From the NCBI GenBank assembly GCA_015231955.1, contig JADGAN010000033.1:1-59451 (forward strand): a DNA stretch of 59,451 nucleotides, in the 5' to 3' direction. Under the pieces are notes generated by a model that was not told where the DNA came from, did not search any database, and was given only the letters and a program-made list of their open reading frames with translations. A program made the translations under genes and the position numbers. The DNA comes from Oligoflexia bacterium (GTDB taxonomy: Bacteria; Bdellovibrionota; Bacteriovoracia; Bacteriovoracales; Bacteriovoracaceae). Positions 16,660 through 24,811 of the stretch are shown here, piece by piece (position 1 is the first letter of the stretch; each line of letters starts with the position of its first letter).

Positions 16660-16743
16660 ATTTTGACCCAAAAATAGCGTCATTTATGAAATTATTTTGA
16701 CCATTTCCTATTTTTTCTTAAATTCTTTTGACCAAAGACACAA
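16660..16743. repeat. Transposase-binding repeats, left transposon end
   Basis: ATTTTGACC at 16660-16668, ATTTTGACC at 16694-16702 and TCTTTTGACC at 16734-16743 are spaced 30-40 bases. Inverted relatives at the right end (GGTCAAAAGA at 19673 and the degenerate GGTTGAAAT near 19698) give a three-left, two-right asymmetry like Tn7-type ends. Confidence 0.75.
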
Positions 16744-16763
16744 CAGATTATAGCTCTCTCTAA

Positions 16764-17195
16764 ATGATCGTCCACATTAAAATATCCCTAGAAGAAGTAG
16801 AAAGCAAAGGCAGAGAGTATCGATGGGAACGTCCGAATCAATGCCCTAATAGTTGCAATGGCAAAATATGGGGGCATGGTTTTGTTTATCGATACTTTAG
16901 AGATTGTACCAATGCAATTCCTCTTAAGAGATGGAGGTGCTCTGTCTGCCATATCATACTTCAATATCGACCTCTTGGTTTTTGGAGAAGATTTCAAGAT
17001 TCATGCTCTAGAATTTATTCCGCTCTTCTAGAGAGAATATCAAACGGTAAATGGCCACCAGATATACCGAGACAAAGAGGAGGATACTGGCTGAGTAAAT
17101 TTACTGAATACGCTGTACTCCATGAAATGATAATAGAAGATGATCTTCGAAAAAGCGTCCTCTATTTCATCGAAAAAGAATTCTGCTTTATTTAG
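16764..17195 (+). CDS. Transposon-encoded zinc-ribbon protein
   Basis: A 143-residue protein, first gene of the inner transposon. Cysteine pairs CPNSC near 28 and CSVC near 59 suggest one zinc-binding ribbon. The rest is basic and aromatic (GFWRRFQDSC, KWPPDIPRQRGGYW). It has no catalytic motif. By position it may help target choice or end recognition, as accessory proteins do in Tn7-like elements, though its family could not be named with confidence. No clear ribosome site precedes the ATG. Confidence 0.6.
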   Translation: MIVHIKISLEEVESKGREYRWERPNQCPNSCNGKIWGHGFVYRYFRDCTNAIPLKRWRCSVCHIILQYRPLGFWRRFQDSCSRIYSALLERISNGKWPPDIPRQRGGYWLSKFTEYAVLHEMIIEDDLRKSVLYFIEKEFCFI

Positions 17196-17314
17196 TCAAA
17201 CCACCCGACCAGATCCCATCGAAAAAGTTTTTCAACTCTTCGTTGTCCTTATCATACACCAATTTTGTTTTGTATAGATCTTTTCTATAAAAATTTTAAT
17301 TTTAAGGACAAAAA

Positions 17315-18586
17315 ATGGATGAGAAGAACATGAAAATGGCGATTGCTACTTTTAGATTCGGTGTCATTGCTGAATTTGTTACAGGGGTGTCTCTGGATAG
17401 AGGAGAGCAAGCACTGTTACTAAGGCAAAAATGCTTCCGAAAATATAAGATCCCCTACTCCACAAGCACCACAATTACTCGATCGACAATCAAGAAGTGG
17501 ATCAGTGATTATAAAGCTGCTGGTGAAAAGATTGAAGGTCTTATGCCTAGGACAAGAAAAGATAAAGGCCACTTCAGAAGTCTAGATGAAGCACTTCAAA
17601 TGGCGATAAAAGAAATCTTAAAAGAAAAAATTGATCGACCTCTTACAGGGATAGCACTAATTCTAGAACTTCAGCACAGAAAATATCTCCGCCCAGATGA
17701 AGAAATAAACTTAAGTGTTCTTTATCGTTATCTTAAGAAACAACGCCTTCTTGATAATGGTAATACCAATGATCGGCGATCCTTTGAAGCCCCAGAATCG
17801 AATGTGCTTTGGCAATCTGATATTATGCATGGACCTCAAGTGATTGATCATGGAAAATTAAAAAAATCTTATCTGGTGGCCATTCTGGATGATTATTCAA
17901 GACTCATCCCTCATGCAGAATTTTACTTATCAGAGAATGTCTCAACTTTCAAAAGTTGCCTCAAAAAAGCCGTTGAATCAAGGGGTCTTCCTCATAAACT
18001 TTATATTGACAATGGGGCTTGCTATAAGTCACTCAACCTTGAACAAGTAGCATCTTGTCTCAAAATATCGATCATTCATACACCACCCTATGTTCCTCAA
18101 GGCAGAGGAAAAATTGAGAGATGGTTTCGATTTATTAGAGATAATTTCATTGCCGTTTGTCCACCTAAACTTACTCTTGGAGAATTAAATGAACGATTTA
18201 AGGATTGGTTGATCTCTTATCATCAAAGAGTGCATTCTGTTACAGGGGAGACACCTCTTGATCGCTATCGATCAAAAATGAGATGTGTTCGACCAGCGCC
18301 GAGAGATCTTATCGATTATTTTAGGATGATTGATTTCCGTAGAGTAAAGAAGGATCGTACTTTTCAACTGAATGGTATTGTTTTTGAAGCCCCTGTGCGA
18401 CTGATTGACAAGAGGATAGAGGTTCGATTCCATCAAGAAAGCATAGAAGATGTGGAGATATTTTACAATGACTTAAGTTATGGGAAGGCATCAATTTTAA
18501 ACAAGGTTGTCAATTATAGAATTAGCAGAACAAAAATAGTATCGGCAATAGAAGAATCAAAAATTAAACCTAGCGAGCTTTTTTAA
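17315..18586 (+). CDS. TnsB/MuA-like DDE transposase
   Basis: A 423-residue transposase. An N-terminal helix-turn-helix (STTITRSTIKKWISDYKAAG) precedes the rve catalytic core: Asp in WQSDIMHG near 170, Asp in YIDNGAC near 231 and Glu in GRGKIERW near 269. The C-terminal Mu-type domain contains LNGIVFEAP near 355. AAGGAC lies before ATG 17315. With the following ATPase it forms the usual transposase-regulator pair of replicative or cut-and-paste Tn7/Tn5053-like elements. All three acidic residues are present, so the element may be active. Confidence 0.92.
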   Translation: MDEKNMKMAIATFRFGVIAEFVTGVSLDRGEQALLLRQKCFRKYKIPYSTSTTITRSTIKKWISDYKAAGEKIEGLMPRTRKDKGHFRSLDEALQMAIKEILKEKIDRPLTGIALILELQHRKYLRPDEEINLSVLYRYLKKQRLLDNGNTNDRRSFEAPESNVLWQSDIMHGPQVIDHGKLKKSYLVAILDDYSRLIPHAEFYLSENVSTFKSCLKKAVESRGLPHKLYIDNGACYKSLNLEQVASCLKISIIHTPPYVPQGRGKIERWFRFIRDNFIAVCPPKLTLGELNERFKDWLISYHQRVHSVTGETPLDRYRSKMRCVRPAPRDLIDYFRMIDFRRVKKDRTFQLNGIVFEAPVRLIDKRIEVRFHQESIEDVEIFYNDLSYGKASILNKVVNYRISRTKIVSAIEESKIKPSELF

Positions 18587-18601
18587 GCAAGGATAGAAAA
18601 G

Positions 18602-19405
18602 ATGAAGTATGTTGAATATTTTGGCATGACAAAAGATCCCTTCTCCAATGACATAGCATTGAAAGATATCCTTCCTCTTCCTGGAGCACTATCAGTAAGA
18701 GAGAGAATTGAGTACATCGTAAAAACAGGGGGAGTGATGGTTGTGACAGGTGAAGTTGGCAGTGGAAAATCGACAGCATTGAGATGGAGTGTTGGTCAAT
18801 ATCATAGATCAGACATCACTTGTGCTTATGTTATTGCAGGAACTGGTGGATCAAATGATCTCTATAAGCAACTTTGCTGGTCCTTAAATATAAAGATCAC
18901 CTCTAGTAACAGAGTAAATCTGCTGAAAATATTTAAAAGCACAGTTGAAGAAATTGTGAAACACCAAAAAATAAAACTCTTAATTATTATTGACGAGGCA
19001 TTTCTTCTCCGGACAGATATATTGGCAGAGTTACACACCATCACTCAGTTTGATTATGATTCTGCTAATTTGTTTGGATTGATTTTAGCTGGACAAAATT
19101 CTTTAATTGATAAACTTAAATATAGCATCTCTGCCCCTCTCGCTTCACGAGTCATTACGAGGGCCCATCTTACCAATCTCTCCAATGAGCAAATGACCGA
19201 CTATCTTAATCATCACTTGAAAATTGTAGGGATGAAAAAAAATTTATTCAGCGCTAATGCTGTGACCGCAATTTATCAGGGCTCAGGTGGACTTCTTAGG
19301 AGCGCAAACTCACTGGCAAGAGGGGCGCTTATAGCATGCATGATCGACAAAGATAGTACAGTCAATGAAGAGCACGTAAGAAGGGCTTCAACTGAATTAA
19401 TATAG
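18602..19405 (+). CDS. TnsC/TniB/ExeA-like AAA ATPase
   Basis: A 267-residue AAA+ ATPase. It starts YFGMTKDPFSND as in ExeA-type proteins. Walker A is GEVGSGKST near 50, Walker B is LLIIIDEA near 130, and sensor and arginine-finger regions follow (LAGQNSL, LASRVITR). Such proteins recruit the transposase to target DNA and give target immunity. It follows the transposase by 15 bases and ends near a strong terminator at 19481. Confidence 0.9.
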   Translation: MKYVEYFGMTKDPFSNDIALKDILPLPGALSVRERIEYIVKTGGVMVVTGEVGSGKSTALRWSVGQYHRSDITCAYVIAGTGGSNDLYKQLCWSLNIKITSSNRVNLLKIFKSTVEEIVKHQKIKLLIIIDEAFLLRTDILAELHTITQFDYDSANLFGLILAGQNSLIDKLKYSISAPLASRVITRAHLTNLSNEQMTDYLNHHLKIVGMKKNLFSANAVTAIYQGSGGLLRSANSLARGALIACMIDKDSTVNEEHVRRASTELI

Positions 19406-19419
19406 GAGTAATTGATAAC

Positions 19420-19508
19420 AATTTGGCCCAGCAGGGATAGGACTTTGATCCGAGTACTGACTGGGTGTTTGGGAGCACATGCCTCACAAGGAAGTGAGGC
19501 TTTTTTTT
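19420..19508 (+). ncRNA. Possible structured RNA ending in a terminator
   Basis: After the ATPase gene, about 60 GC-richer bases with short self-complementary words (GGGAT with GATCC, and CCCAGCAG) lead into the terminator at 19481-19508. This is denser in structure than the neighbouring DNA. It may be an independent small RNA or only the mRNA tail. Confidence 0.25.
19481..19508 (+). terminator. Strong intrinsic terminator of the transposon operon
   Basis: GCCTCAC and GTGAGGC pair perfectly around AAGGAA, followed by eight T residues. It closes the three-gene transposon operon. Confidence 0.85.
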
Positions 19509-19513
19509 ATTTT

Positions 19514-19556
19514 AGCACGGACTGGCCCCACACGATGTGGGGCCTTCTTCAGTGCT
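19514..19556. other. Second stable hairpin in the transposon tail
   Basis: GGCCCCAC and GTGGGGCC pair around ACGAT (19524-19544), enclosed by AGCAC/GTGCT (19514-19518 with 19552-19556) and then four T residues. It is probably a back-up or reverse-strand terminator that shields the transposon from outside transcription. Confidence 0.6.
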
Positions 19557-19721
19557 TTTAAACGGGAATCGAATAGCTCTTACTTTTCTATTGAGAAAAA
19601 TCATTCAATATTATATCTTCTTTTTTTAATAGGCCGTTAGTCTAAACAAGCTTCAATAAGTTCAGTAAAATTGGTCAAAAGAATGTAAGAAAATTGGGTT
19701 GAAATAATTTATCAAATCACA

Positions 19722-20008
19722 ATACCTAGAAATCTTAACTCATCTCTTATCCTCTTTGCACCCCATAACCAATTGGATCTTTTCATATCGAGAATGAGGT
19801 CAATGATATTCTCAGGTACTGGTGGCCGTCCTCTTCCTCTTGGGACCCAGAGGCATTTAAGTCTTCTGCGAATTCTATTGTAGCCACCGATAATCAAAAG
19901 AATTGGGTAAGGAGAGGAATAGTAAAAATATAGCTCGATCATAATCTCGAGGATTATTTGCCGGATATAGCTCAGTGAATATTTCAGCTTCTCAATAAAA
20001 TCGATCAT
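19722..20008 (-). pseudogene. Integrase-core transposase, 5' part
   Basis: This is the N-terminal part of the insertion-sequence transposase. It ends RIRDELRFLGIV, preceded by GRGRPPVPENIIDLILDM and KRSNWLWGAKRIRDEL, which is the usual N-terminal DNA-binding segment of this integrase family. The protein should continue as GIVLHKKTIARIL, which lies at the start of the 3' part (16643 leftward). The shared GGTAT at both breaks is the target duplication of the inner transposon. The frame stops a few codons inside the transposon. Confidence 0.85.
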
Positions 20009-20064
20009 AGAAGATTTATAACATACCTCTGGGTAATGACCAAATAAAACCTAATTGCCAATAG

Positions 20065-20304
20065 TTAGATTAAAGCGCCCCCACAGGTGATGTGGTCGTG
20101 ATCCACTTCTAGGAGGGTAAGACCAGGAAAGCGTTCTTGGATAAACCTTCCAAACTGCTCCAGGTCATAATAAAATTTTTTGCGAGTGTTTTCTGCGTGA
20201 TAGTTCTCAAAAAACCCATACAGAACTTTTTCCTTGCTTCCTGAAAAAAACCGTCCTAAAGCGATTGGCCCCGAAGGGGTTAGCCCTGACAAATGTGCTT
20301 CCAC
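20065..20304 (-). pseudogene. Tyrosine recombinase, truncated by the insertion sequence
   Basis: About 72 codons of a core-binding domain remain (FENYHAENTRKKFYYDLEQF, then GRFIQERFPGLTLLEVDHDHIT) before the frame runs into the right inverted repeat at 20087. The start is GTG 20304 with GAGGAG upstream. The segment resembles the N-terminus of the intact recombinase at 13130-14074 in layout, but it is a different gene. The missing catalytic domain is not found on the other side of the element. Confidence 0.8.
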
Positions 20305-20359
20305 TTCTTCTCCTCGCTGTTATTTAAATCGACATGGCCTTCATTGCTAAACGGCATCT

Positions 20360-20785
20360 TTAAAGTGGAGTTTCTAACTCACTTCTAAGAACGACATCTA
20401 AAGCATTGAGGACTTTCTGAATTTTCTCAATCGAGGAACCATGATATTCATTATGCTCATCTTTGGAAATTTGAGTCTCAGTAACCTCCAACTTATCCGC
20501 TAAATCTTTCTGCTTCATCCCTTTAAAAATCCTTAGGGCAACAAGCATTCTTCCTATGCCGTTTAAATTTTCAATAACTTCAAATTGGCCACGTCGAAGT
20601 TTTTCATACTCTTCCACTTCTTCTTTTAATTGAAGTGCAAAAGAAGAAAGAGGATCAATGGCCAAGCGAAGATGATCTTCCGACACACCTGCTTTCTTCA
20701 TCTTGAGCTTGTGATTTTCTAAATCTTGAAACTCTTGCTCTAGTTTTTTTTTTGCTTCTAAATACTCTTCTTCTGTCTTAATCAT
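20360..20785 (-). CDS. Xre-family regulator (antitoxin-like)
   Basis: A 141-residue protein from ATG 20785, chosen because GGAG lies seven bases upstream. A helical N-terminal part (TEEEYLEAKKKLEQEFQ) is followed by an Xre helix-turn-helix near 85-125 (ALRIFKGMKQKDLADKL, then VTETQISKDEHNEYHG). The KDEHNEYHG ending of the recognition region is characteristic of one antitoxin-like subgroup. A longer frame to 20965 exists but has no ribosome site. No toxin partner was recognised between 20786 and 21024. Confidence 0.7.
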   Translation of the reverse strand: MIKTEEEYLEAKKKLEQEFQDLENHKLKMKKAGVSEDHLRLAIDPLSSFALQLKEEVEEYEKLRRGQFEVIENLNGIGRMLVALRIFKGMKQKDLADKLEVTETQISKDEHNEYHGSSIEKIQKVLNALDVVLRSELETPL

Positions 20786-21024
20786 AAAAAACTCCGCAAG
20801 GTAAAACCACCCCTTGATGCCTTTTGATTTAAATCCATTTCTCGATTGTCTAAAAGCCGATGGAAATTTTTGTTCATCAACGTCCACCTCTAAAAAATAT
20901 TTTCCCAAATGATCTGAGTTGATTGCAGTATCTATTCGGCTCAGTTGCAAATTGGATTGGATCACTCACCTCATTAAACATATCGCCATAAGTTCGCGAA
21001 ACGACCATTTTTTAAGGGAAACTA

Positions 21025-21639
21025 TCACAATCCCCTGTCCCCAATTTTTTCTCTCATAAATGTTACCAGTAGAGAATAGTCTCCTTGATCAGCACTTCTT
21101 AATGCCTTTATGTATCGACTGCGGCGCTCCTGAGGGTCTTCTTTTAAAGAGGCCATCCAGCTAGTGATCATTTGGCCATGCTTTTTTTGCAAATATTCAA
21201 CATAAATGCGAGAGATACGGCCATTTCCATTAGGATATGGGTGAATGCTAACCAACCGATGGTGAAGTTCGGCCCATATCTCATCCCAAGGCATACTCTG
21301 GAGCTGTATCCAAACCTTCAAATCCTCTAGCAAATTTTTCAATTCTGGCCCAATGTTGTACGGTCGAGTACGAGATAAGTTTACCTCACTCTTGCGGTAT
21401 TTTCCCGCCCATGTCCAAACATCTCCAAATAGTTGCTTGTGCAATTTATTTAAAAATTCCAGTGATAAAAAATTGTCACTGCGGGAATGGTTTAACCAAT
21501 CAAGACCACGCTGGATATTTTCATCCTCTAGCTCATCTAGTTCACCCATAGTAGTGACCGAAGGATATTTTAGTCCCTCCAATTGCTCAGGGTCTAGTGG
21601 AGTATTGCCATCATCATTTCTAAACCGAACACTACTCAT
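21025..21639 (-). CDS. Fic-family protein, mobile mystery protein B type
   Basis: A 204-residue Fic-domain protein from ATG 21639. The catalytic motif HPYPNGNGRISR near 140-151 keeps the His and the GNGR loop; the acidic residue usually seen before G-N is Asn. The N-terminus (NDDGNTPLDPEQLEGL, then TTMGELDELE) and LFGDVWTWAGKYR match the mobile mystery protein B family. Fic enzymes transfer AMP or other groups to proteins. Its start overlaps the stop of the Xre partner (21632), the standard arrangement of the A/B pair. Confidence 0.85.
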   Translation of the reverse strand: MSSVRFRNDDGNTPLDPEQLEGLKYPSVTTMGELDELEDENIQRGLDWLNHSRSDNFLSLEFLNKLHKQLFGDVWTWAGKYRKSEVNLSRTRPYNIGPELKNLLEDLKVWIQLQSMPWDEIWAELHHRLVSIHPYPNGNGRISRIYVEYLQKKHGQMITSWMASLKEDPQERRSRYIKALRSADQGDYSLLVTFMREKIGDRGL

Positions 21640-22093
21640 TCTTATCCCATAGGTATTTAGAGTATATTTTTTCTTCAATTAGCTCTGGTATTCTTTCAGA
21701 TACCGTTGCTTGCACCTTTTGATTTTCCAGCACCATCTGCGTTTCGGCCTGTTCCATTGTTTTTAACACTTTTAACTTGGCCTGCTTATAAATAAGGTCT
21801 TCTAATTTTTCTCTAGGGATGAAGGCATAGACCAAATCGCAATTCATGGCATCCGCTACTCTCCTCAGCTTATTTATAGTAAGAGTGCCATCCACTTCTT
21901 GTCGTTCTGACTCACTGACAGTTGATTGGGCTAAATCTAGTCTATCCGCTAGTTGCGTTACGCTCATTCCTAGCGCTACCCTAATATATTTGATCCATGA
22001 TCTAACCCCTCGGGTCTTTTCTCTCAATTCTCGAAGCTCTTCCAGCTTTCTGGAAGTTTGTGTCCTCGTTTTTTTAAGTATTTCCTTTTTCAT
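21632..22093 (-). CDS. Xre-family mobile mystery protein A
   Basis: A 153-residue protein from ATG 22093. The helix-turn-helix covers WIKYIRVALGMSVTQLADRL and SQSTVSESER-like residues (AQSTVSESERQEVDG), followed by DAMNCDLVYAFIP, the typical family continuation. It is the usual partner of the Fic protein and overlaps it by eight bases. It probably represses the pair and may neutralise the Fic protein. The C-terminal helix is longer than the DNA-binding part needs. Confidence 0.8.
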   Translation of the reverse strand: MKKEILKKTRTQTSRKLEELRELREKTRGVRSWIKYIRVALGMSVTQLADRLDLAQSTVSESERQEVDGTLTINKLRRVADAMNCDLVYAFIPREKLEDLIYKQAKLKVLKTMEQAETQMVLENQKVQATVSERIPELIEEKIYSKYLWDKNE

Positions 22094-22210
22094 TATTATA
22101 TAATCGCATATATGCAATAAAATACCAATCAATTATTGTATATATCCGATAAAAACACTAAGAAAAATAGCATAAATACGAAATTCGCGCAAGCAACTAG
22201 GGCTCAAAAA

Positions 22211-22290
22211 TCCTGTTCACCACCCCCCTCCATTTCCGATTTTTTGCCGGAAATTCTGTGCGGAATTTCCGGTAAGGCCTCCAAACAGGA
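22211..22290. other. Two-level hairpin in the spacer upstream of mobile mystery gene A
   Basis: Outer arms TCCTGTT/AACAGGA (22211-22217 and 22284-22290) enclose a perfect 10-bp hairpin CCGGAAATTC/GAATTTCCGG (22247-22256 and 22263-22272). It is not followed by a T run on the minus strand, so it is not a plain terminator for the genes ending at 22374. It could be an operator or replication structure. No gene is supported in 22094-22373. Confidence 0.6.
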
Positions 22291-22373
22291 CTTATCCGCA
22301 ATGAAATCAGGGGTTTTTATGTCCGTCAAAATGTCCGACATTTAATCAAGATCCCATCTCTCGGGGTTGATTG

Positions 22374-23357
22374 TCACGCTAAAAGCGGACTAATCGCCTG
22401 TTTTTGTAAGAGCAGATTATGCTCAATAGGTCTAGGCCGTAGGCCTCCAAAATGAAGATCGCGCAAGCGATGCGTAAGCAGAACATTCATGGCCAACAGG
22501 AGTATCCGAAACAGCACAAGAGAATAGAGGTTCCCCTCCCCCATTAGCGATGGCACGATCACTCTTTGCTGGTCTTGCAGTTTGGCCAATCTCGCCAAGA
22601 GTTCACTTTTCTCCCTCTCTAGCTTGCTGGCCGTGCTCACTCGATCCATTTCCAAATAGGTTTGGATCTTTTGTTCTTTTGTGGCCAACTCTTGTTTTAG
22701 AAGCTCCATCTCGCTCACTAGAGAGCGTTCTAGGGCCTTACTTTGGCCCGCACTAGCTATCAAGTTTCCCGACACCGTATAGGCCGAATATGCAATAAGA
22801 ATGGCCAGCATGACGACTTTAATCACCTTCTCTGCAAAAGAGGTGGCCATTGAGAATGAGAGATAGAGAACAGACACCTCAAGGATTATGGCCTTTATCA
22901 GCGCAAGAGACGCATTACTATCGCGTGCGTAGAATAATCTGGCCTCTGCAACCAACAATAGGGTGGATACCATTACCAGCAACATCGTGAAGATAGTTGC
23001 TGACCACCGTTGCAGTGTCGTTGCTCTAGTAGCAACGCTGTTTTTTGGTTCTGCAACGATTGCAGATATTGCACAACTCCTCTCCCTCTGAAACTTTACT
23101 CCTGCACTCTCTTTTATGGAACGATCTGCAATCCCGTTCCGCCATCGTGAGATAGTTGATTTGCTAAGTCCCAACTGTTCCGCAACTTGGCCACAACTCA
23201 TCTTGGTGGTTGCTTGCACTATTTGCAACTTCAATGCCTGAGGAATTCTATTCCTATTCGCCCTACTCTCCTCCAATCTTCTTTTGAGAGATGGCATTAC
23301 GAGTGAGGAAACATTTGCGGCACTATAGTTAAATTTGCCATCATTAAGGTCAAACAT
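22374..23357 (-). CDS. Membrane-anchored helix-turn-helix protein
   Basis: A 327-residue protein. Residues about 38-72 form a transposase-like helix-turn-helix (PQALKLQIVQATTKMSCG, then LGLSKSTISRWRNG). After a linker come several membrane helices (about 118-140, 150-172, 180-205) and a coiled coil (about 210-265, rich in Glu and Lys), with another hydrophobic helix near 275-292. A DNA-binding domain tied to the membrane suggests anchoring of the plasmid or its replication complex. It follows the putative rep gene by 41 bases and has AAGGAG before the ATG. No family is recognised. Confidence 0.65.
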   Translation of the reverse strand: MFDLNDGKFNYSAANVSSLVMPSLKRRLEESRANRNRIPQALKLQIVQATTKMSCGQVAEQLGLSKSTISRWRNGIADRSIKESAGVKFQRERSCAISAIVAEPKNSVATRATTLQRWSATIFTMLLVMVSTLLLVAEARLFYARDSNASLALIKAIILEVSVLYLSFSMATSFAEKVIKVVMLAILIAYSAYTVSGNLIASAGQSKALERSLVSEMELLKQELATKEQKIQTYLEMDRVSTASKLEREKSELLARLAKLQDQQRVIVPSLMGEGNLYSLVLFRILLLAMNVLLTHRLRDLHFGGLRPRPIEHNLLLQKQAISPLLA

Positions 23358-23398
23358 GGAACTACACTCCTTGTTTTATCCCGAAGGGGGATGCCAAT

Positions 23399-24811
23399 CT
23401 ATCCCCTTTGGGTTTGCTTTTGTCTGCTATATGCCAAGTTGATATTATCTAAATTAACTCTCTTCCCGGCCCGCAACAGCTCTACTCCTAAGCTCAAATA
23501 ACGCTCGATAAAATCCTCTGTCTTTAAAAATCGAACTGATTCCCGATCCTTCTTGTATTGGTCGATGGCCTGGATCTCTTCTTGGGTGTATTCCTTTTTT
23601 AAAAAGTCACAATCGGCCGTAAGGCCTCTTATGTGATTCTTTAATCTTTTGTTTAAATCTCTTTGATTGTTGGAAAAATCGGACGCTTCCGCAGGAAAAA
23701 AAGGACGGAAGTTGGAAATTTTGGACGTTTTGTTGGAAAAAAAAGTCGTTTCGACTTGATGAGTAGTAAAATTGCTATTATCCCTTAAATCTGTCCCCGC
23801 ATTAAACTGAACATTTGATCGATCAACCTGTGCTACCGCTGCAACTGGTTTAGTTATGGCCACTTCCACCACAGTGGTTGCTTCTTCTGTAAAATAGCGT
23901 TTGCTCTCCTCTTTTTCTTGCAGGTGTTTCCACTCCGCAAATCTAAAGTTGTAAATTTTAAGATCTGACTGCAAATCCTTCTCCCATAGGGCCGGAATGG
24001 ATTTAATTGGCTTCTTATCCAGTGCCACTGAAGTATCACCTAGGAACTTTATAATCAGAGGAGCATCGCTAATATCGCGCCCATGCCGCTTTAGCACGCG
24101 CTCAAGATCGCTTAGTGTATTTGTATTGCTTTGGGCCTTGTCCGTTGGCAGAACCGCTTCTTTGTGCTGCTTGGTGGCCACATGTCCTTGCTCTGCTCTC
24201 TTTTGATCTTGATCCAGCAATATGCATGGAGTGATCGTGCATGGATCTTGAGTCTGAAACTCTGCAAATTCACAAAGGACAAGGTTATGCTCCATCAACA
24301 AATGGAGTGAATTCTTGACCGTTCTTGTTGATGATTTTATAACTTTGGCTAAATAGTTAAGTTGCAGTGAAAGTGGCTTTCTCTTCTGTGGTGGCCAGCA
24401 GAACTTAAAGATCAAAAACATGTAGAGAGAAAATGCATTAGGGGTGAGGGCCGCACTCTGAACTACATGGATCAGGTGTAGTGGGAGTTTGGTGAAGTCT
24501 TGCTTGGGGCGCTCAATGTGTAATTCGATCTCTAATGGCCCTCTGGCATTGTGTTTATATGTGACGATACCATCGTTCTGTAAGCACTCCAATGATCTTA
24601 GTAGTGGGCGCTTGGAGAGTGTAAAATAGCTACAGGCAGTTGATAGGGTCGCAAATTCGCAATAGGTTTTTCCCTTGAAATTATGAATGCGGGCCATAAT
24701 TTGAAAAAGAACGCTCAGGGTTGTGGAGTCATATTTATAATAGAAATTTTTAAAGATGAAATTTGAGATAGGGATCCAGCTTTTTGAGATTGCTTTTTCA
24801 ATTTTAGACAT
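23399..24811 (-). CDS. Putative plasmid replication initiator with winged helices
   Basis: A 470-residue protein. The N-terminal 200 residues look like two consecutive winged-helix domains, each with a helix-turn-helix and hairpin (residues about 25-85, TYCEFATLSTACSYFTLSKR; about 115-180, LNYLAKVIKSSTRTVKNSLH). The rest is low-complexity and ends in a charged helical segment. Two tandem winged helices beside parA and a large palindrome at 25026-25069 fit a Rep-type initiator, but I cannot name a Rep family. It heads a short operon with the membrane-anchored protein. Confidence 0.45.
   Translation of the reverse strand: MSKIEKAISKSWIPISNFIFKNFYYKYDSTTLSVLFQIMARIHNFKGKTYCEFATLSTACSYFTLSKRPLLRSLECLQNDGIVTYKHNARGPLEIELHIERPKQDFTKLPLHLIHVVQSAALTPNAFSLYMFLIFKFCWPPQKRKPLSLQLNYLAKVIKSSTRTVKNSLHLLMEHNLVLCEFAEFQTQDPCTITPCILLDQDQKRAEQGHVATKQHKEAVLPTDKAQSNTNTLSDLERVLKRHGRDISDAPLIIKFLGDTSVALDKKPIKSIPALWEKDLQSDLKIYNFRFAEWKHLQEKEESKRYFTEEATTVVEVAITKPVAAVAQVDRSNVQFNAGTDLRDNSNFTTHQVETTFFSNKTSKISNFRPFFPAEASDFSNNQRDLNKRLKNHIRGLTADCDFLKKEYTQEEIQAIDQYKKDRESVRFLKTEDFIERYLSLGVELLRAGKRVNLDNINLAYSRQKQTQRG

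Larger units (their letters stand above)
16644..19721 (+). mobile_element. TnsB/AAA-type transposon, 3,078 bp, with ATACC target duplication
   Basis: The element begins TGTTCTTTGATA and ends with the complement of TGTGATTTGATA. ATACC stands immediately outside both ends (16639-16643 and 19722-19726). TGT ends, 5-bp duplication, multiple internal repeats at both ends and a transposase-ATPase pair place it with Tn7/Tn5053/Mu-like elements. It carries three plus-strand genes, then a terminator and hairpins. It lies in the transposase of another insertion sequence, so it arrived later. Confidence 0.92.
15960..20087. mobile_element. Insertion sequence (about 1.05 kb) interrupted by a 3.1-kb transposon
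   Basis: Perfect 20-bp inverted repeats bound the region (15960-15979 and 20068-20087, outer end CCTGTGGGGGCG). The transposase stop codon overlaps the left repeat. Removing the inner transposon (16644-19721) and one 5-bp target copy leaves about 1,045 bp with a single integrase-core transposase on the minus strand. No target duplication is seen outside the ends: the left flank is CTAAGGC and the right flank is TGATGTGG. The right end cuts a tyrosine recombinase gene, whose remainder is absent on the left, suggesting a deletion next to the element. Confidence 0.85.

Noticed and set aside
20786-21008. Small toxin gene partner for the Xre regulator
   Set aside because: Two short overlapping frames exist, but neither has a clear ribosome site nor a recognisable toxin motif.
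22136-22345. Open frame in the spacer upstream of mobile mystery gene A
   Set aside because: It spans the two-level hairpin and lacks a ribosome site.
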